Shown here one piece after another: positions 7,382 through 16,051 of a DNA stretch of 20,211 nt. Source of the stretch: Proteiniphilum sp. UBA5384 (lineage in GTDB: Bacteria > Bacteroidota > Bacteroidia > Bacteroidales > Dysgonomonadaceae); NCBI RefSeq assembly GCF_002410825.1, contig NZ_DHOS01000037.1:699-20909 (forward strand), in the 5' to 3' direction. A program made the position numbers and the translations under genes. Under the pieces are notes generated by a model. That model saw only the letters and a program-made list of their open reading frames with translations. It was not told the DNA's origin and did not search any database. Numbering within the stretch: the first letter of the stretch is position 1; every line of letters starts with the position of its first letter.

Positions 7382-9142
7382 TTACTTAACGCATGCACCC
7401 ATTGTCTTTTTCCCTGTCCGACTTAATCCGATCTGGTCCTTCGTGATGATCAACTCATCCACAGGAGGATTAAATCCTTCACCGAGTGCTTTCAGTTCTT
7501 CGCTGGTCATACCGTAAATCTGTGCCGGATTGTTGCTTCCCGTAAGTAAACAGGTATTGGTTTTTCCGCCGTTGTCAGCCAACGCTTCGATCATGGAAGC
7601 AGGATCGAAAGATAAACCGGGAATTGCATTGTTCTCGGCCCCGTAAATAGTGCTTCCAAAAAGTGAGTTTCTGAAGGTTGCCGGCTGATATCCTTCCACA
7701 GCACCTCCATTACCCGATACAATTGAGTTATGAAAGTTTATTACAGAGCTGGCATGCCCCTCATATCCACCATGATTGGTCAGGGCTATATTACCTGTAA
7801 CCGTGCAACTGATCAGATTCAGCTTTGCTTCATTACCTGAAGGCCCGTGAATAGCCACTCCTGCACCAACGCCCCCCGTGTTACCATGAATGGTTGTATT
7901 CACCATCACAGTCACTGAGTTTTCTCTGCCATAGAATCCTCCTCCTTTTCTTGTGGGATGAGAGCCAAGTAGGTTGTTGTTGTTACCTGAAATCAGCGAA
8001 TTATAAATGTAAGTGTACGTGGAACTGGTGGAATTAAAACTATAGATACCCCCTCCCACACCGGTGGTTCCGTTGTTAATAACCTTGGAGTCGATTAAAT
8101 ACAAGGTGGAGGCATCCACAAAAATTCCTCCTCCGTTGGAACTTGTGGTAAGGCCACTGTTGTTCTGCACGGTAGAATTTTCCAGTCTTACTGTGGCTCC
8201 TCCAAATATATACATTCCCGCGGCATGAACTCCCGAAGAGTTATCGGTTATATTACAATCAATCATCTTAACCACCGATTTGGCCACGATCACGCCTCCT
8301 CCATAGTATCTGAAATAGTTGGCACCATTGACAGCTACGCTACCTGTTCCACTTGCCGCAGCACGTCCATCTCTGATGGTCAATCCTTTTAATGTGACTT
8401 TTTGACCGTTCTCTGCCGGGGCAGTAATTGCCATGGCGTGATATACTTTATCGCTACCCAGCATACCGCTTAAAATCGTTTCATTATTTACCGGATCGGA
8501 TGTTGATCCTTCCGCTGCATTGGCAGGATATCCCCCTATCAGGGTTATGTTGCTGTGTATTTCAAACGTTTTATCCTTGGAATCATCGGCTTTTCCATTC
8601 GCGATGGTTCTTGTGGGATGGTAGATCCCTGCTGCCAGGTGGATAAAATCTCCACGGACAGCTTTATCCAGCGCTGTTTCGAGTGTGGTTGCGGTAGCCC
8701 AGGATTTGCCATCGGCATTGATTTGTCCCTCCGATTTTACGTAATAATGTTCAATCAGATCACTTGCTTCGCTGGGTGCCTGCGTGATCTTTATCATCTT
8801 TTTTTCATCGGAGGTAATCCATAATGCGATTTCTGTTTCGCGGACAGCCAATGTTCTGTTGATAGTAATTTTCACTGTCAGCACCCCACTTTGTATGTTT
8901 TGCGCTCCCTCCAGCGACACCCATGTATCTTTGGCTTCAGCCCTCCATGGGAGGTTGGACGAGATATTGACAGAAAATTCGCCACCTTCTTTGGGTACGT
9001 TTATTTCATTTTGATCCATGGATAATTCGGGATTCTTCGGATCAAAATAAGAATCATTTATGTCTTCAGAACATGCGACTAAGGCAAGCATCAAAAAACT
9101 GAAGAATAAAAGATTGATATATTTATTGAATGCTACTTTCAT
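7382..9142 (-). CDS. surface lipoprotein with BACON domain and right-handed beta-helix
   Basis: A 586-residue lipoprotein. The lipobox LVAC is canonical (Cys24) and is followed by SEDIND, an acidic stretch like the Bacteroidetes surface-export signal. Residues about 38-125 form a BACON domain (NEINVPKEGGEFSVNISSN, PWRAEA, WVSL, then VRETEIALWITSDEKKMIKITQAP), which in PUL proteins is thought to bind carbohydrate or act as a spacer. From about 130 to 560 there is a beta-helix: GKSWATATTLETALDKA, LAAGIYHPT, GLTIRDGRAA, and many Gly/Asn-rich rungs such as GGGIFVDAS and GGGIYSFNS. The C-terminus has LADNGGKTNTCLL and DQIGLSRTGKKTMGAC, the end pattern of polymorphic-membrane-protein-like helices. 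It is probably a surface glycan-binding or lyase protein. It lies between the two NAGPA genes, 6 bases after the upstream one. Enzyme activity is not provable from sequence. Confidence 0.85.
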   Translation of the reverse strand: MKVAFNKYINLLFFSFLMLALVACSEDINDSYFDPKNPELSMDQNEINVPKEGGEFSVNISSNLPWRAEAKDTWVSLEGAQNIQSGVLTVKITINRTLAVRETEIALWITSDEKKMIKITQAPSEASDLIEHYYVKSEGQINADGKSWATATTLETALDKAVRGDFIHLAAGIYHPTRTIANGKADDSKDKTFEIHSNITLIGGYPANAAEGSTSDPVNNETILSGMLGSDKVYHAMAITAPAENGQKVTLKGLTIRDGRAAASGTGSVAVNGANYFRYYGGGVIVAKSVVKMIDCNITDNSSGVHAAGMYIFGGATVRLENSTVQNNSGLTTSSNGGGIFVDASTLYLIDSKVINNGTTGVGGGIYSFNSTSSTYTYIYNSLISGNNNNLLGSHPTRKGGGFYGRENSVTVMVNTTIHGNTGGVGAGVAIHGPSGNEAKLNLISCTVTGNIALTNHGGYEGHASSVINFHNSIVSGNGGAVEGYQPATFRNSLFGSTIYGAENNAIPGLSFDPASMIEALADNGGKTNTCLLTGSNNPAQIYGMTSEELKALGEGFNPPVDELIITKDQIGLSRTGKKTMGACVK

Positions 9143-9148
9143 CTTGAA

Positions 9149-10084
9149 CTAATTTTTGGAAATGATTACTACTCCGTTTGCCACCGCTCTCTCCTTACCA
9201 CCATTATCGGAAGGCCAGTTTCTGATCGTAAACCTGTTTGCTGAGAAATCGGGTGTATTTCTTACAAAAAATGTAGTGGAACCGCCCCCATCCAGATTGA
9301 TTCCGGTGGATGCTCCCAAAGCTTTTAAAACTGCTGCTAGCTCCTCCAACTGCATTCCTGTAGAATAAGAAAAATTCCGTCCATCTACAGCCAGCACATA
9401 CACCTGCGTGCTGTCTGCTGAAATTCCGACACATGTCCGGGGTTCCACTGTCTGGTCGGTTTGGGAAAGGATATTTCCTTCACTCAGTAATGAGGCTCCT
9501 CCACCGACTGCTTCCTGTAGTTTCAACCGCTTTACCACTTCAGGATATTCAATTCGGGTAGCAACCAGTGCTTTCTTTTTATCCGTCAGGGCAAAGATAC
9601 CTCTGTCTCCGCTATCAAAACTAGTCTTCACAGCCACGCCATCGCGATGCACGGGACCACGTGGAATACCGGTGGACATATTGTAAAAATCGGCATTAAA
9701 CCCTGCCCACACCTTCTCATTTTGACTATCCATGTAAACAGCCTGTTCTGTCATCGTTTGCATCCCGAAACGATTTATTCCGTCGGGCATGGATACTTTC
9801 ATGTTCACAGAAGAGTTGTTGAGATCGACTTCGAGTATAAATATTTTCATCGCAGAGCCCTTCATGCTTGTATAAGCTATTTCCGTAACCTGTACCCCCT
9901 CTGTTACTCTGTATGTGCTATCAGCGTGTATCGCTGCAATCAGGTTTGTATTCTCCACCAGTTTGATTCCTGCAGGAGTCCGGGGAACAGCTTCATAATG
10001 ATTGTTGTAATCTACACTGTCGTCGCAGCTGCCAATGATGGCTACTGCAAAGAATATCCATATAAATAGTTGAAATTTTTTCAT
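9149..10084 (-). CDS. phosphodiester glycosidase family lipoprotein (NAGPA / DUF2233)
   Basis: A 311-residue lipoprotein with lipobox IGSC (Cys20) followed by DDSVD, an acidic patch favouring surface exposure. The NAGPA/DUF2233 domain fills residues about 60-308 with NADFY (130-134), PRG (141-143), VGGGA (193-197), EPRTCVGI (214-221), AVDGR (232-236) and NLDGGGSTT (263-271). All conserved blocks seen in the paralogue at 6423-7325 are present, so both copies look active. The predicted reaction is cleavage of a sugar-phosphate diester; no substrate can be named. It lies 28 bases after the SusD gene and 6 bases before the BACON/beta-helix gene, so it is co-transcribed with SusCD. It is probably the outer-face member of the pair, with the other copy acting in the periplasm after import through SusC. 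Confidence 0.9.
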   Translation of the reverse strand: MKKFQLFIWIFFAVAIIGSCDDSVDYNNHYEAVPRTPAGIKLVENTNLIAAIHADSTYRVTEGVQVTEIAYTSMKGSAMKIFILEVDLNNSSVNMKVSMPDGINRFGMQTMTEQAVYMDSQNEKVWAGFNADFYNMSTGIPRGPVHRDGVAVKTSFDSGDRGIFALTDKKKALVATRIEYPEVVKRLKLQEAVGGGASLLSEGNILSQTDQTVEPRTCVGISADSTQVYVLAVDGRNFSYSTGMQLEELAAVLKALGASTGINLDGGGSTTFFVRNTPDFSANRFTIRNWPSDNGGKERAVANGVVIISKN

Positions 10085-10112
10085 TGTATTTCGTCTTTAG
10101 TATACCACAATA

Positions 10113-11378
10113 TTAATAGCCCGGGTTGGGAGTTAAATTTGGATTGTTCTGAAGCTCTCTACCCGGTATGGGATGGAGAACCTGATGAGGCAAGATTCCC
10201 AATTTCTCAACAGCTACGCCCGTTCTCACGTAATCGTGGTACATAAAGTTCTCTCCAACCAATTCACGCACCCTTTCGTCGAGAATCAGATTCAGATATT
10301 CACTGGAATTTGCAGCTGTGACAGGTGCCAGACCTCTGAAAACCCTTAGTTCGTTTAATCGTGCAATACCGTTCCCCAAACCCTGTGCTTCTGCACTGAT
10401 CAGGTACATCTCGGCAATGCGTGAGATAATTACGGGATCACGTCCGGTTTGACCGCTTTCATATTTATTGATCGTGGTACGGCCTCCGATATTTATCAGC
10501 GTGATATCTCTTCTATTGTCTTCATCGGCAAAAAGTGCGATGGTAGCATCTGTCGGCTTATAGGACCCCTGCCCTTTATTGGGATGATCATACGTATAAT
10601 ACAGATCGCTGATGTTGATGGATGATTCTTCCGTGCGGTTTTCAAAAGCGAAAATAATTTCCGTGTTGGCTTTTTTTCGGAAAATCTTGTCGAAGCTATC
10701 CAATTTATATTTCCCTTTTACAATCAAAGATTCTGCATATTTCGCCGCATTGGCATAATCTCCGCTGCTAAGGGCCACCCTGGCACGCAAAGCTATTGCC
10801 GCATCCTTTGACACATAATAATAGGATGTAGGTGCATCCGTCAACAATTTGGTTGCCAGTTCCAAATCTTGATCAATAAAATTCCATACTTCTCCCAGCG
10901 TATTTCTTGACACTTTCTCCAACGTATTTTTCTCCAAAATAGGAACCCCTCCCCAGCGTGTAGCCAGGCAGAAATAGATATAGGCTCTAAAATAAAGCGC
11001 TTCTCCCTTGATAAGCTGGGATTGCACTGTAGAGAACCTGTCGGTCACTTCAATCACGGTATTTGCCTGAAAAAGAGCATTGAAATAGCCATCCCAGCTG
11101 CCCTGGATATACGCATTGAGTGGACTCAACGTGTTGTTTATAAGGTCTCTTGCGCTCCCCGTCGTGGTTTGAATGCCTCCACCCAACAGATCGTGCATCA
11201 TAAAAGCACGTACGCCGGGCTTGTTTTGTACAAAATTATACATACCGATTCGCAATGCAGGTAAGTCTCCTTCAGTAACCGCCTCCGGTGGAATGGCCGA
11301 TCTGGAATAGAGATCCAGATAATCGGCACACGATGAAAATAAAAGTATACTCAGGAGAATATAAATATAAGTCTTCAT
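10113..11378 (-). CDS. SusD/RagB family nutrient-binding outer-membrane lipoprotein
   Basis: A 421-residue SusD-like lipoprotein (FSSC, Cys17) that caps the SusC channel and binds glycan at the cell surface. Typical features are CADYLDLYSRSAIPPEAV at the mature N-terminus, SWDGYFNALFQANTVIE, GEALYFRAYIYFCLATRWGG with the following GVPI loop, and ARVALSSGDYANAAKYAE (TPR-like helices). The C-terminus has ISRIAEMYLISAEA, LNELRVFRGL, ILDERVRELVGENFMYHDYVR and LHPIPGRELQNNPNLTPNPGY, all diagnostic. The length is at the short end of the family (often 480-600 residues); the end pattern is intact, so it is not truncated, but the variable ligand-binding loops must be small. It lies 17 bases after the SusC gene. 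Confidence 0.95.
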   Translation of the reverse strand: MKTYIYILLSILLFSSCADYLDLYSRSAIPPEAVTEGDLPALRIGMYNFVQNKPGVRAFMMHDLLGGGIQTTTGSARDLINNTLSPLNAYIQGSWDGYFNALFQANTVIEVTDRFSTVQSQLIKGEALYFRAYIYFCLATRWGGVPILEKNTLEKVSRNTLGEVWNFIDQDLELATKLLTDAPTSYYYVSKDAAIALRARVALSSGDYANAAKYAESLIVKGKYKLDSFDKIFRKKANTEIIFAFENRTEESSINISDLYYTYDHPNKGQGSYKPTDATIALFADEDNRRDITLINIGGRTTINKYESGQTGRDPVIISRIAEMYLISAEAQGLGNGIARLNELRVFRGLAPVTAANSSEYLNLILDERVRELVGENFMYHDYVRTGVAVEKLGILPHQVLHPIPGRELQNNPNLTPNPGY

Positions 11379-11395
11379 ATCATTCTTTTTTCAGA

Positions 11396-14300
11396 TTAAA
11401 AATTAAGATTGACCCCAAAACTAAAGACCCTGGGCTGGGGTACTCCCAAAGTTGCAACTCCAAAGAATCTTGGATCCATATTATCACTGGTTTCGGGATC
11501 CCATCCGGTATATTTTGTCAGAATAAACAGGTTGTCTCCCTGAAGATAAAGTCTTAATCCGTTTACATCGTATCTTTCTAAAAATTTCTTTGGCACATCG
11601 TATGCAAGGGTCAGGCTACGGAGACGGATAAATGAGCCGTCCTCCAGAATTCGCGTTGAGTTTCTTGTATTATTGGTATCACCAACCACGGATCTCGGAT
11701 ACTTATTGGTTGTTCCGGGACCAGTCCATCGCCGGTCGACATATTTCTGCATTACCGCATTGGTATGTCCTACTTTCGACAGGTCGTTCTGCCACTGTGC
11801 GAATACGTTGTTACCGTACATATAGGTAAAAAACATATCGAACTGAAAATTATTGTATCTGAAACTGTTATTAAATCCTCCAAAGAAATCCGGATTGGAA
11901 GAACCTGTCACCATCCGGTCACTGTCGTTGATAATCCCATTTCCATCTACATCTTTCCATTTCACATCGCCCGCTCTCACTCCCATGGCATATTGCTCTG
12001 CGGGTACTTCACCGTCGTATTGATAAATACCTTCCTGCTTGAAAATGTAGAAGATCCCAAGCTCCTGGCCTACTTGCAATGCCCTGTTGCCACCAATCGA
12101 TATGGGATTATTGTGATCCAATAAGCGGGTTATTTTATTGCTGTTATGGGCGATATTAAATTGGGTGAGCCAATCTACTTTATTGATGTTGAAGTGTGTA
12201 TTGAGCGTAAACTCGATTCCTCTGTTTTGCATGGAACCAATGTTTGTGAGCGTGTTGGTCCTACCCGTAGTGGCATGCATCGGCATATCATAGAGCAGGT
12301 CGGTTGTATTTTTCTGATACAAATCGACCATGGTGTTTATCCTCCCTTTCAGGAAAGACAAGTCGAAACCGATATCATACTGGTCGGCCTTCTCCCAGGT
12401 TACATCTACGTTCCCAAAATCATTGTTACCAGTTGCTATACCGCTCACACCACCATAGTTATTTCCTCCGGAAAGGAACGACTGGTAAGCGTAACGTCCG
12501 ATGCCTTCCTGATTACCGGTTCTCCCATAGCTCATCCTGAACTTGAAATCTATGTCGGATTCTTTCATGAACTCCTCTTCCGACACGTTCCATCCCAAAG
12601 AAAGAGACGGAAACCATCCCCACCGCCTGTCTCTGTGAAACTTGGAAGAACCATCCGTCCTCAGCGTGGCCGTAAGAATATATCTCTCTTTGTAAGCGGT
12701 AGATGCACGACCAAAGTAGGACTCCATCGCGTAGGCTACGTTGTTCCCGGAATGTCCGGCAATTTCAGCGGCAACTCCGATTACATCGAACGATGGACTT
12801 GGAAATCCTCTGCCATCCAAGTTGATATCCCGATGCCCTATTTTTTGAAACGAATGACCCAGCATGCCGTTGACCGAAAAATCACCAAACATGTCCCGAT
12901 AATTCAAAACATTGTCTATCATTATGTTGGTTATGGTTCTGTTATAATCCAAAAGGCGACCTACACCTGTTCCGTAAGGATGATTTTCGTTGTAGTAGGT
13001 ATAGTCATAGATATTCAATATATCCGTGTTCAGTGAGGTTTTGAATGTGAGAATATCCTTGAATTTAAATTGGGTATAAAATGTACCCAGGAACCGCAGG
13101 TTCTCCAGATATGCAATTTGTTCATTCAATATCTGCATGGGATTATGAAACCTCAGATCATCCGTTCCTCCCACGTAATATTCTCCATTTGGTTTATAGG
13201 GACGGGCGAATGGTCTTTGCAGGATTGAGCGTCCAATAATTGTGGATCCCAGACTTGCTCCCGGTACCTGATGATTTTTCATATAATTACCCGAAGTGTT
13301 AGCTCCTACTTCAAGCCAGCTATTCATTTCATGCGAAATTTTAGCTTTCAGGTTAATTTTCTCCATCTTATTGGTTCTGATAATCCCCGTTTGATGGGAA
13401 TAATCAGCTCCTACATAAAATGTTGTTTTCTGGCTGCCGCCTGAAAAAGATACATCTATCTTCTGCATTTTACCGGTTTGTGTGATTAGGCTCATCCAGT
13501 CGGTATCCGGCATATTCCCAAATGGGTTTTGCAAGTATGTTTTATAATTCGGATCCCCTACGCTCAGTCCGTACTGCTTATTATAATTATCGACTCCCTC
13601 GTTGTATTGCATCAGATATGTTTCTGAATCAGTTACTTTAAGTTTTCCCCTATTTGGAAATTGTGAAATGCCGGTACTATAATTGATTCTTATATCAGAC
13701 CTGCCTGCTTTTCCAGATTTGGTTGTAATTACAACAACCCCGTTGGTGGCTCTGGATCCATAAATAGCTGCTGAGGCCGCATCCTTGAGTATACTGATTG
13801 ATTCGATATCACCCAGGCTGATGCCTGCCAAAGAGCTCATCGACTCACCAAAATTAAACAGGTTGGCATTATGATCTGTAATAGGAATGCCATCAATCAC
13901 ATATAGCGGCTCATTGCTGGCATTTAATGATGCCATACCGCGCACACTGATTTTCTCCCCGCTCCCCAGGTTCCCAGAACTACTGCCTACAGACACCCCG
14001 GCAATACGTCCGTCCAATAATTGGGTGGGGCTGTTGATTTGTCTCATATTCGACTCATCGACCGATAATTTACTGATGGCGCTGGTAACCAGTGAACGAC
14101 GTTCTGTTCCGTAGCCGATCACCACAACCTCATCCAATGTTTTCGAATCTTCCTGCAGAATAATCTCTACCACGGTATTATCGTGGCTGTTTACTTCCTG
14201 TGGAAGATAGCCGATGTAGGAGATCTGGAGGGTGGCGTTTTCCTTTACCTGAAACGAGAAATTTCCATCTATATCGGTTACCGTTCCATTGACGGTTCCC

Positions 14301-14728
14301 TTTTCTATGATGTTAGCACCGATGATGGGTACACCCTCTTTATCCACAATCCTACCGGTTATATTCTTACTTGCCGGCGGCTGTGCAACCACGGGAGCTT
14401 TGGTGATGATGATGTGATTTTCCTTTACACTGTATGTATAATCGCTATCTTTGAACAGTGCGGTCATTATATTGGCAAGGGAACCGCTTTTACGGGGTAG
14501 GGTAACCGTTTTGTTTACATCGATTATTTCGCGGTTATAATCGACCGACATGTTGGTCTGTTTTTCTATTTCGGAAAAAGCAGTTCTGAGTGTTAACCTG
14601 TTATTGGAAAGAGAAACAGATTGCCCCCAGGAGGATTGTGTCTGGAAGAATGAAAAGGCTATAAACAGAAACAAGAACCGACACAAATAAATTGTCCTTA
14701 TTCTGTTTTTATTCTCATTTATTTTCAT
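11396..14728 (-). CDS. SusC/RagA family TonB-dependent outer-membrane transporter with STN signalling domain
   Basis: A 1110-residue TonB-dependent receptor. A signal peptide ends near WGQ (34-36). An STN domain follows (about 43-110: LTLRTAFSEIEKQTNMSVDY and YSVKENHIIITKAP), then a carboxypeptidase-regulatory-like repeat (about 122-195: NITGRIVDKEGVPIIGANII, ISYIGY), then the SusC signature LDEVVVIGYG just before the plug (about 210-330, with PLYVIDGIPI, LKDAASAAIYGSRATNGVV). The beta-barrel fills the rest and ends in RVFSFGVNLNF with a terminal aromatic residue. It imports glycan fragments with energy from TonB. The STN domain is found in SusC proteins that signal to a FecR anti-sigma factor, matching the FecR and sigma genes directly upstream. 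ATG at 14728 fits the signal peptide. A 163-base leader with a hairpin separates it from FecR. Confidence 0.96.
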   Translation of the reverse strand: MKINENKNRIRTIYLCRFLFLFIAFSFFQTQSSWGQSVSLSNNRLTLRTAFSEIEKQTNMSVDYNREIIDVNKTVTLPRKSGSLANIMTALFKDSDYTYSVKENHIIITKAPVVAQPPASKNITGRIVDKEGVPIIGANIIEKGTVNGTVTDIDGNFSFQVKENATLQISYIGYLPQEVNSHDNTVVEIILQEDSKTLDEVVVIGYGTERRSLVTSAISKLSVDESNMRQINSPTQLLDGRIAGVSVGSSSGNLGSGEKISVRGMASLNASNEPLYVIDGIPITDHNANLFNFGESMSSLAGISLGDIESISILKDAASAAIYGSRATNGVVVITTKSGKAGRSDIRINYSTGISQFPNRGKLKVTDSETYLMQYNEGVDNYNKQYGLSVGDPNYKTYLQNPFGNMPDTDWMSLITQTGKMQKIDVSFSGGSQKTTFYVGADYSHQTGIIRTNKMEKINLKAKISHEMNSWLEVGANTSGNYMKNHQVPGASLGSTIIGRSILQRPFARPYKPNGEYYVGGTDDLRFHNPMQILNEQIAYLENLRFLGTFYTQFKFKDILTFKTSLNTDILNIYDYTYYNENHPYGTGVGRLLDYNRTITNIMIDNVLNYRDMFGDFSVNGMLGHSFQKIGHRDINLDGRGFPSPSFDVIGVAAEIAGHSGNNVAYAMESYFGRASTAYKERYILTATLRTDGSSKFHRDRRWGWFPSLSLGWNVSEEEFMKESDIDFKFRMSYGRTGNQEGIGRYAYQSFLSGGNNYGGVSGIATGNNDFGNVDVTWEKADQYDIGFDLSFLKGRINTMVDLYQKNTTDLLYDMPMHATTGRTNTLTNIGSMQNRGIEFTLNTHFNINKVDWLTQFNIAHNSNKITRLLDHNNPISIGGNRALQVGQELGIFYIFKQEGIYQYDGEVPAEQYAMGVRAGDVKWKDVDGNGIINDSDRMVTGSSNPDFFGGFNNSFRYNNFQFDMFFTYMYGNNVFAQWQNDLSKVGHTNAVMQKYVDRRWTGPGTTNKYPRSVVGDTNNTRNSTRILEDGSFIRLRSLTLAYDVPKKFLERYDVNGLRLYLQGDNLFILTKYTGWDPETSDNMDPRFFGVATLGVPQPRVFSFGVNLNF

Positions 14729-14819
14729 AATTTTGTAAACTGATTGTTAGTACTTTATATAATTATCCTTGTATTTACTCCATGGATATAAACGATGTAT
14801 GGTATTTAACGATTTCAAC

Positions 14820-14848
14820 CCGGGAAGCCTGCGCTACAAGCTTCCCGG
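14820..14848. terminator. 9-bp GC-rich stem-loop between FecR and SusC genes
   Basis: Arms CCGGGAAGC (14820-14828) and GCTTCCCGG (14840-14848) pair perfectly around an 11-base loop. On the coding (minus) strand it lies 43 bases after the FecR stop and about 90 bases before the SusC start. No U run follows it on that strand; the T tract CTCTTTTT follows on the plus strand, where no gene ends. It may end the sigma-FecR transcript or be part of the SusC leader. No other feature was recognised in this 163-base gap. Confidence 0.5.
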
Positions 14849-14891
14849 CTCTTTTTCCCATGCGCATTTCTCCTTCTCTCAATCCATCATA

Positions 14892-15887
14892 TTATTCAAT
14901 GTAAATCGCATTCTCTTCTCTGTGCCATTTTAATCCCGGATTCAATGTTTCCAGAATGTTTAATACCTGTTCCACATTTTCATAAGGCGTATATTTTACC
15001 GAGAAACGTCCTCCTCCGTACTTTCTCACATCATACTGAATAATAACATTGAAACGTCGCTCCACCGTGTGGATTATCTCCTCAAAAGATGCATCCTCGA
15101 AAACAAGGTAACCCTCCCTCCATCTTGAAATAAGTTCAGCATCAACCTGTAATAACGAGGTTATTCCCAGACGGTGATCATAAACAAACTGTTCGTTGGG
15201 ATGAATCACTTCCGACAGATTTACTTTTCCGGTGACACCTACTCTGACCAACCCTTCCTCAAGGGTAACTGCCGTACTGCCCATATCTATATATGATCGT
15301 ACGTTGAATGTGGTTCCCAGAGCCTCTATCTGCATATGTTGGGTCTTCACGATAAAAGGTCGTTCGGGATCCTTTTTAACCTGAAAAGTAGCTTCTCCAT
15401 TCAGAAATAAATGTCGATTCTTCCCGGGAAGGTTATCAGCATATAATAACATAGAACCGGCATTTAGCCATACTTCAGAACCATCCGGTAAAAGAATCTG
15501 CTTCATCTCTCCGTCAGGTACAATATGTTCTACTATTTCCGTTTTTGGAATGGTTGATTCAAAGTTATCACGCACGATCCAATAGGTGGTCAATCCACCT
15601 ATGACAGGCAAAATCAGAATCGAGGCAATACGAAGCAGACGGCGCGATAACGACAGATGGCTGGATTTTTTTTCTTTTCTTATCCGTTTATTCATTTCCT
15701 TCAAAGCCAGTAAAGTACGTGCATTGGCTTCTGTCGTTTCTCGTTCCCACAATTCCTGAAGCACATCGTCTTTTAGCTCGCTATCTTCTTCGCGGGTAAG
15801 CCACTGCTGGAATTTAAGAAAAGTTTTTTGAGGAAAATCATTCTCAAAAAAACGGAATATCAGTATGCGAATAAAATTTTTATCCAT
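14892..15887 (-). CDS. FecR family transmembrane anti-sigma factor
   Basis: A 331-residue inner-membrane anti-sigma factor of the Bacteroidetes FecR type. The cytoplasmic part (1-83) has the FecR N-terminal WL signature (FQQWLTREEDSEL). One transmembrane helix lies at about 85-105 (IASILILPVIGGLTTYWIV). The periplasmic FecR domain (about 118-215) has VPDGEMKQILLPDGSEVWLN, GEATFQVKKDPERPF and EALGTTFNVRSY. A C-terminal DUF4974/STN-like domain (about 255-331) contains FEDASFEEIIHTVERRFNV and ends LKWHREENAIYIE. It holds the neighbouring ECF sigma factor inactive until SusC reports substrate through its STN domain. Order sigma, FecR, SusC, SusD is the standard arrangement. The start at 15887 is supported by the complete N-terminal cytoplasmic domain. 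Confidence 0.94.
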   Translation of the reverse strand: MDKNFIRILIFRFFENDFPQKTFLKFQQWLTREEDSELKDDVLQELWERETTEANARTLLALKEMNKRIRKEKKSSHLSLSRRLLRIASILILPVIGGLTTYWIVRDNFESTIPKTEIVEHIVPDGEMKQILLPDGSEVWLNAGSMLLYADNLPGKNRHLFLNGEATFQVKKDPERPFIVKTQHMQIEALGTTFNVRSYIDMGSTAVTLEEGLVRVGVTGKVNLSEVIHPNEQFVYDHRLGITSLLQVDAELISRWREGYLVFEDASFEEIIHTVERRFNVIIQYDVRKYGGGRFSVKYTPYENVEQVLNILETLNPGLKWHREENAIYIE

Positions 15888-16051
15888 TTTATTTGTTCAC
15901 TGCCTATGGAAAGATTTTTTCAATCGGGCCGATTTAGTCTTTATAATGGTAGACAGGCATTCAGCGGGAAACGCACAAATAAAATATTTTTTAGAAAAAA
16001 TAACGAAACGATGCAGGTTGGTTGTGCACTACAATGCAGTTCTTGTTATTG
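15888..16051 (-). other. 164-base intergenic region between sigma factor and FecR
   Basis: No coding signal. It contains an A/T-only inverted repeat, TATTTTTT (15985-15992) and AAAAAATA (15995-16002). On the coding strand this is followed by TTTGTGCGTTTCCCGC and, further on, GTCTACC. I recall similar sequence in other Bacteroidetes sigma-FecR gaps, where an autoregulated ECF promoter could lie, but I cannot verify this here. Confidence 0.3.

Noticed and set aside
7382..9142. Gly/Asn-rich beta-helix repeats considered as an adhesin or autotransporter
   Set aside because: A lipobox, BACON domain and position within a SusCD operon argue for a glycan-associated lipoprotein; no autotransporter barrel is present.
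12146..13036. Long open frame (296 codons) on the plus strand inside the SusC gene
   Set aside because: It is antisense to a barrel region with clear SusC sequence and its translation shows no recognisable domain or signal; a chance open frame.
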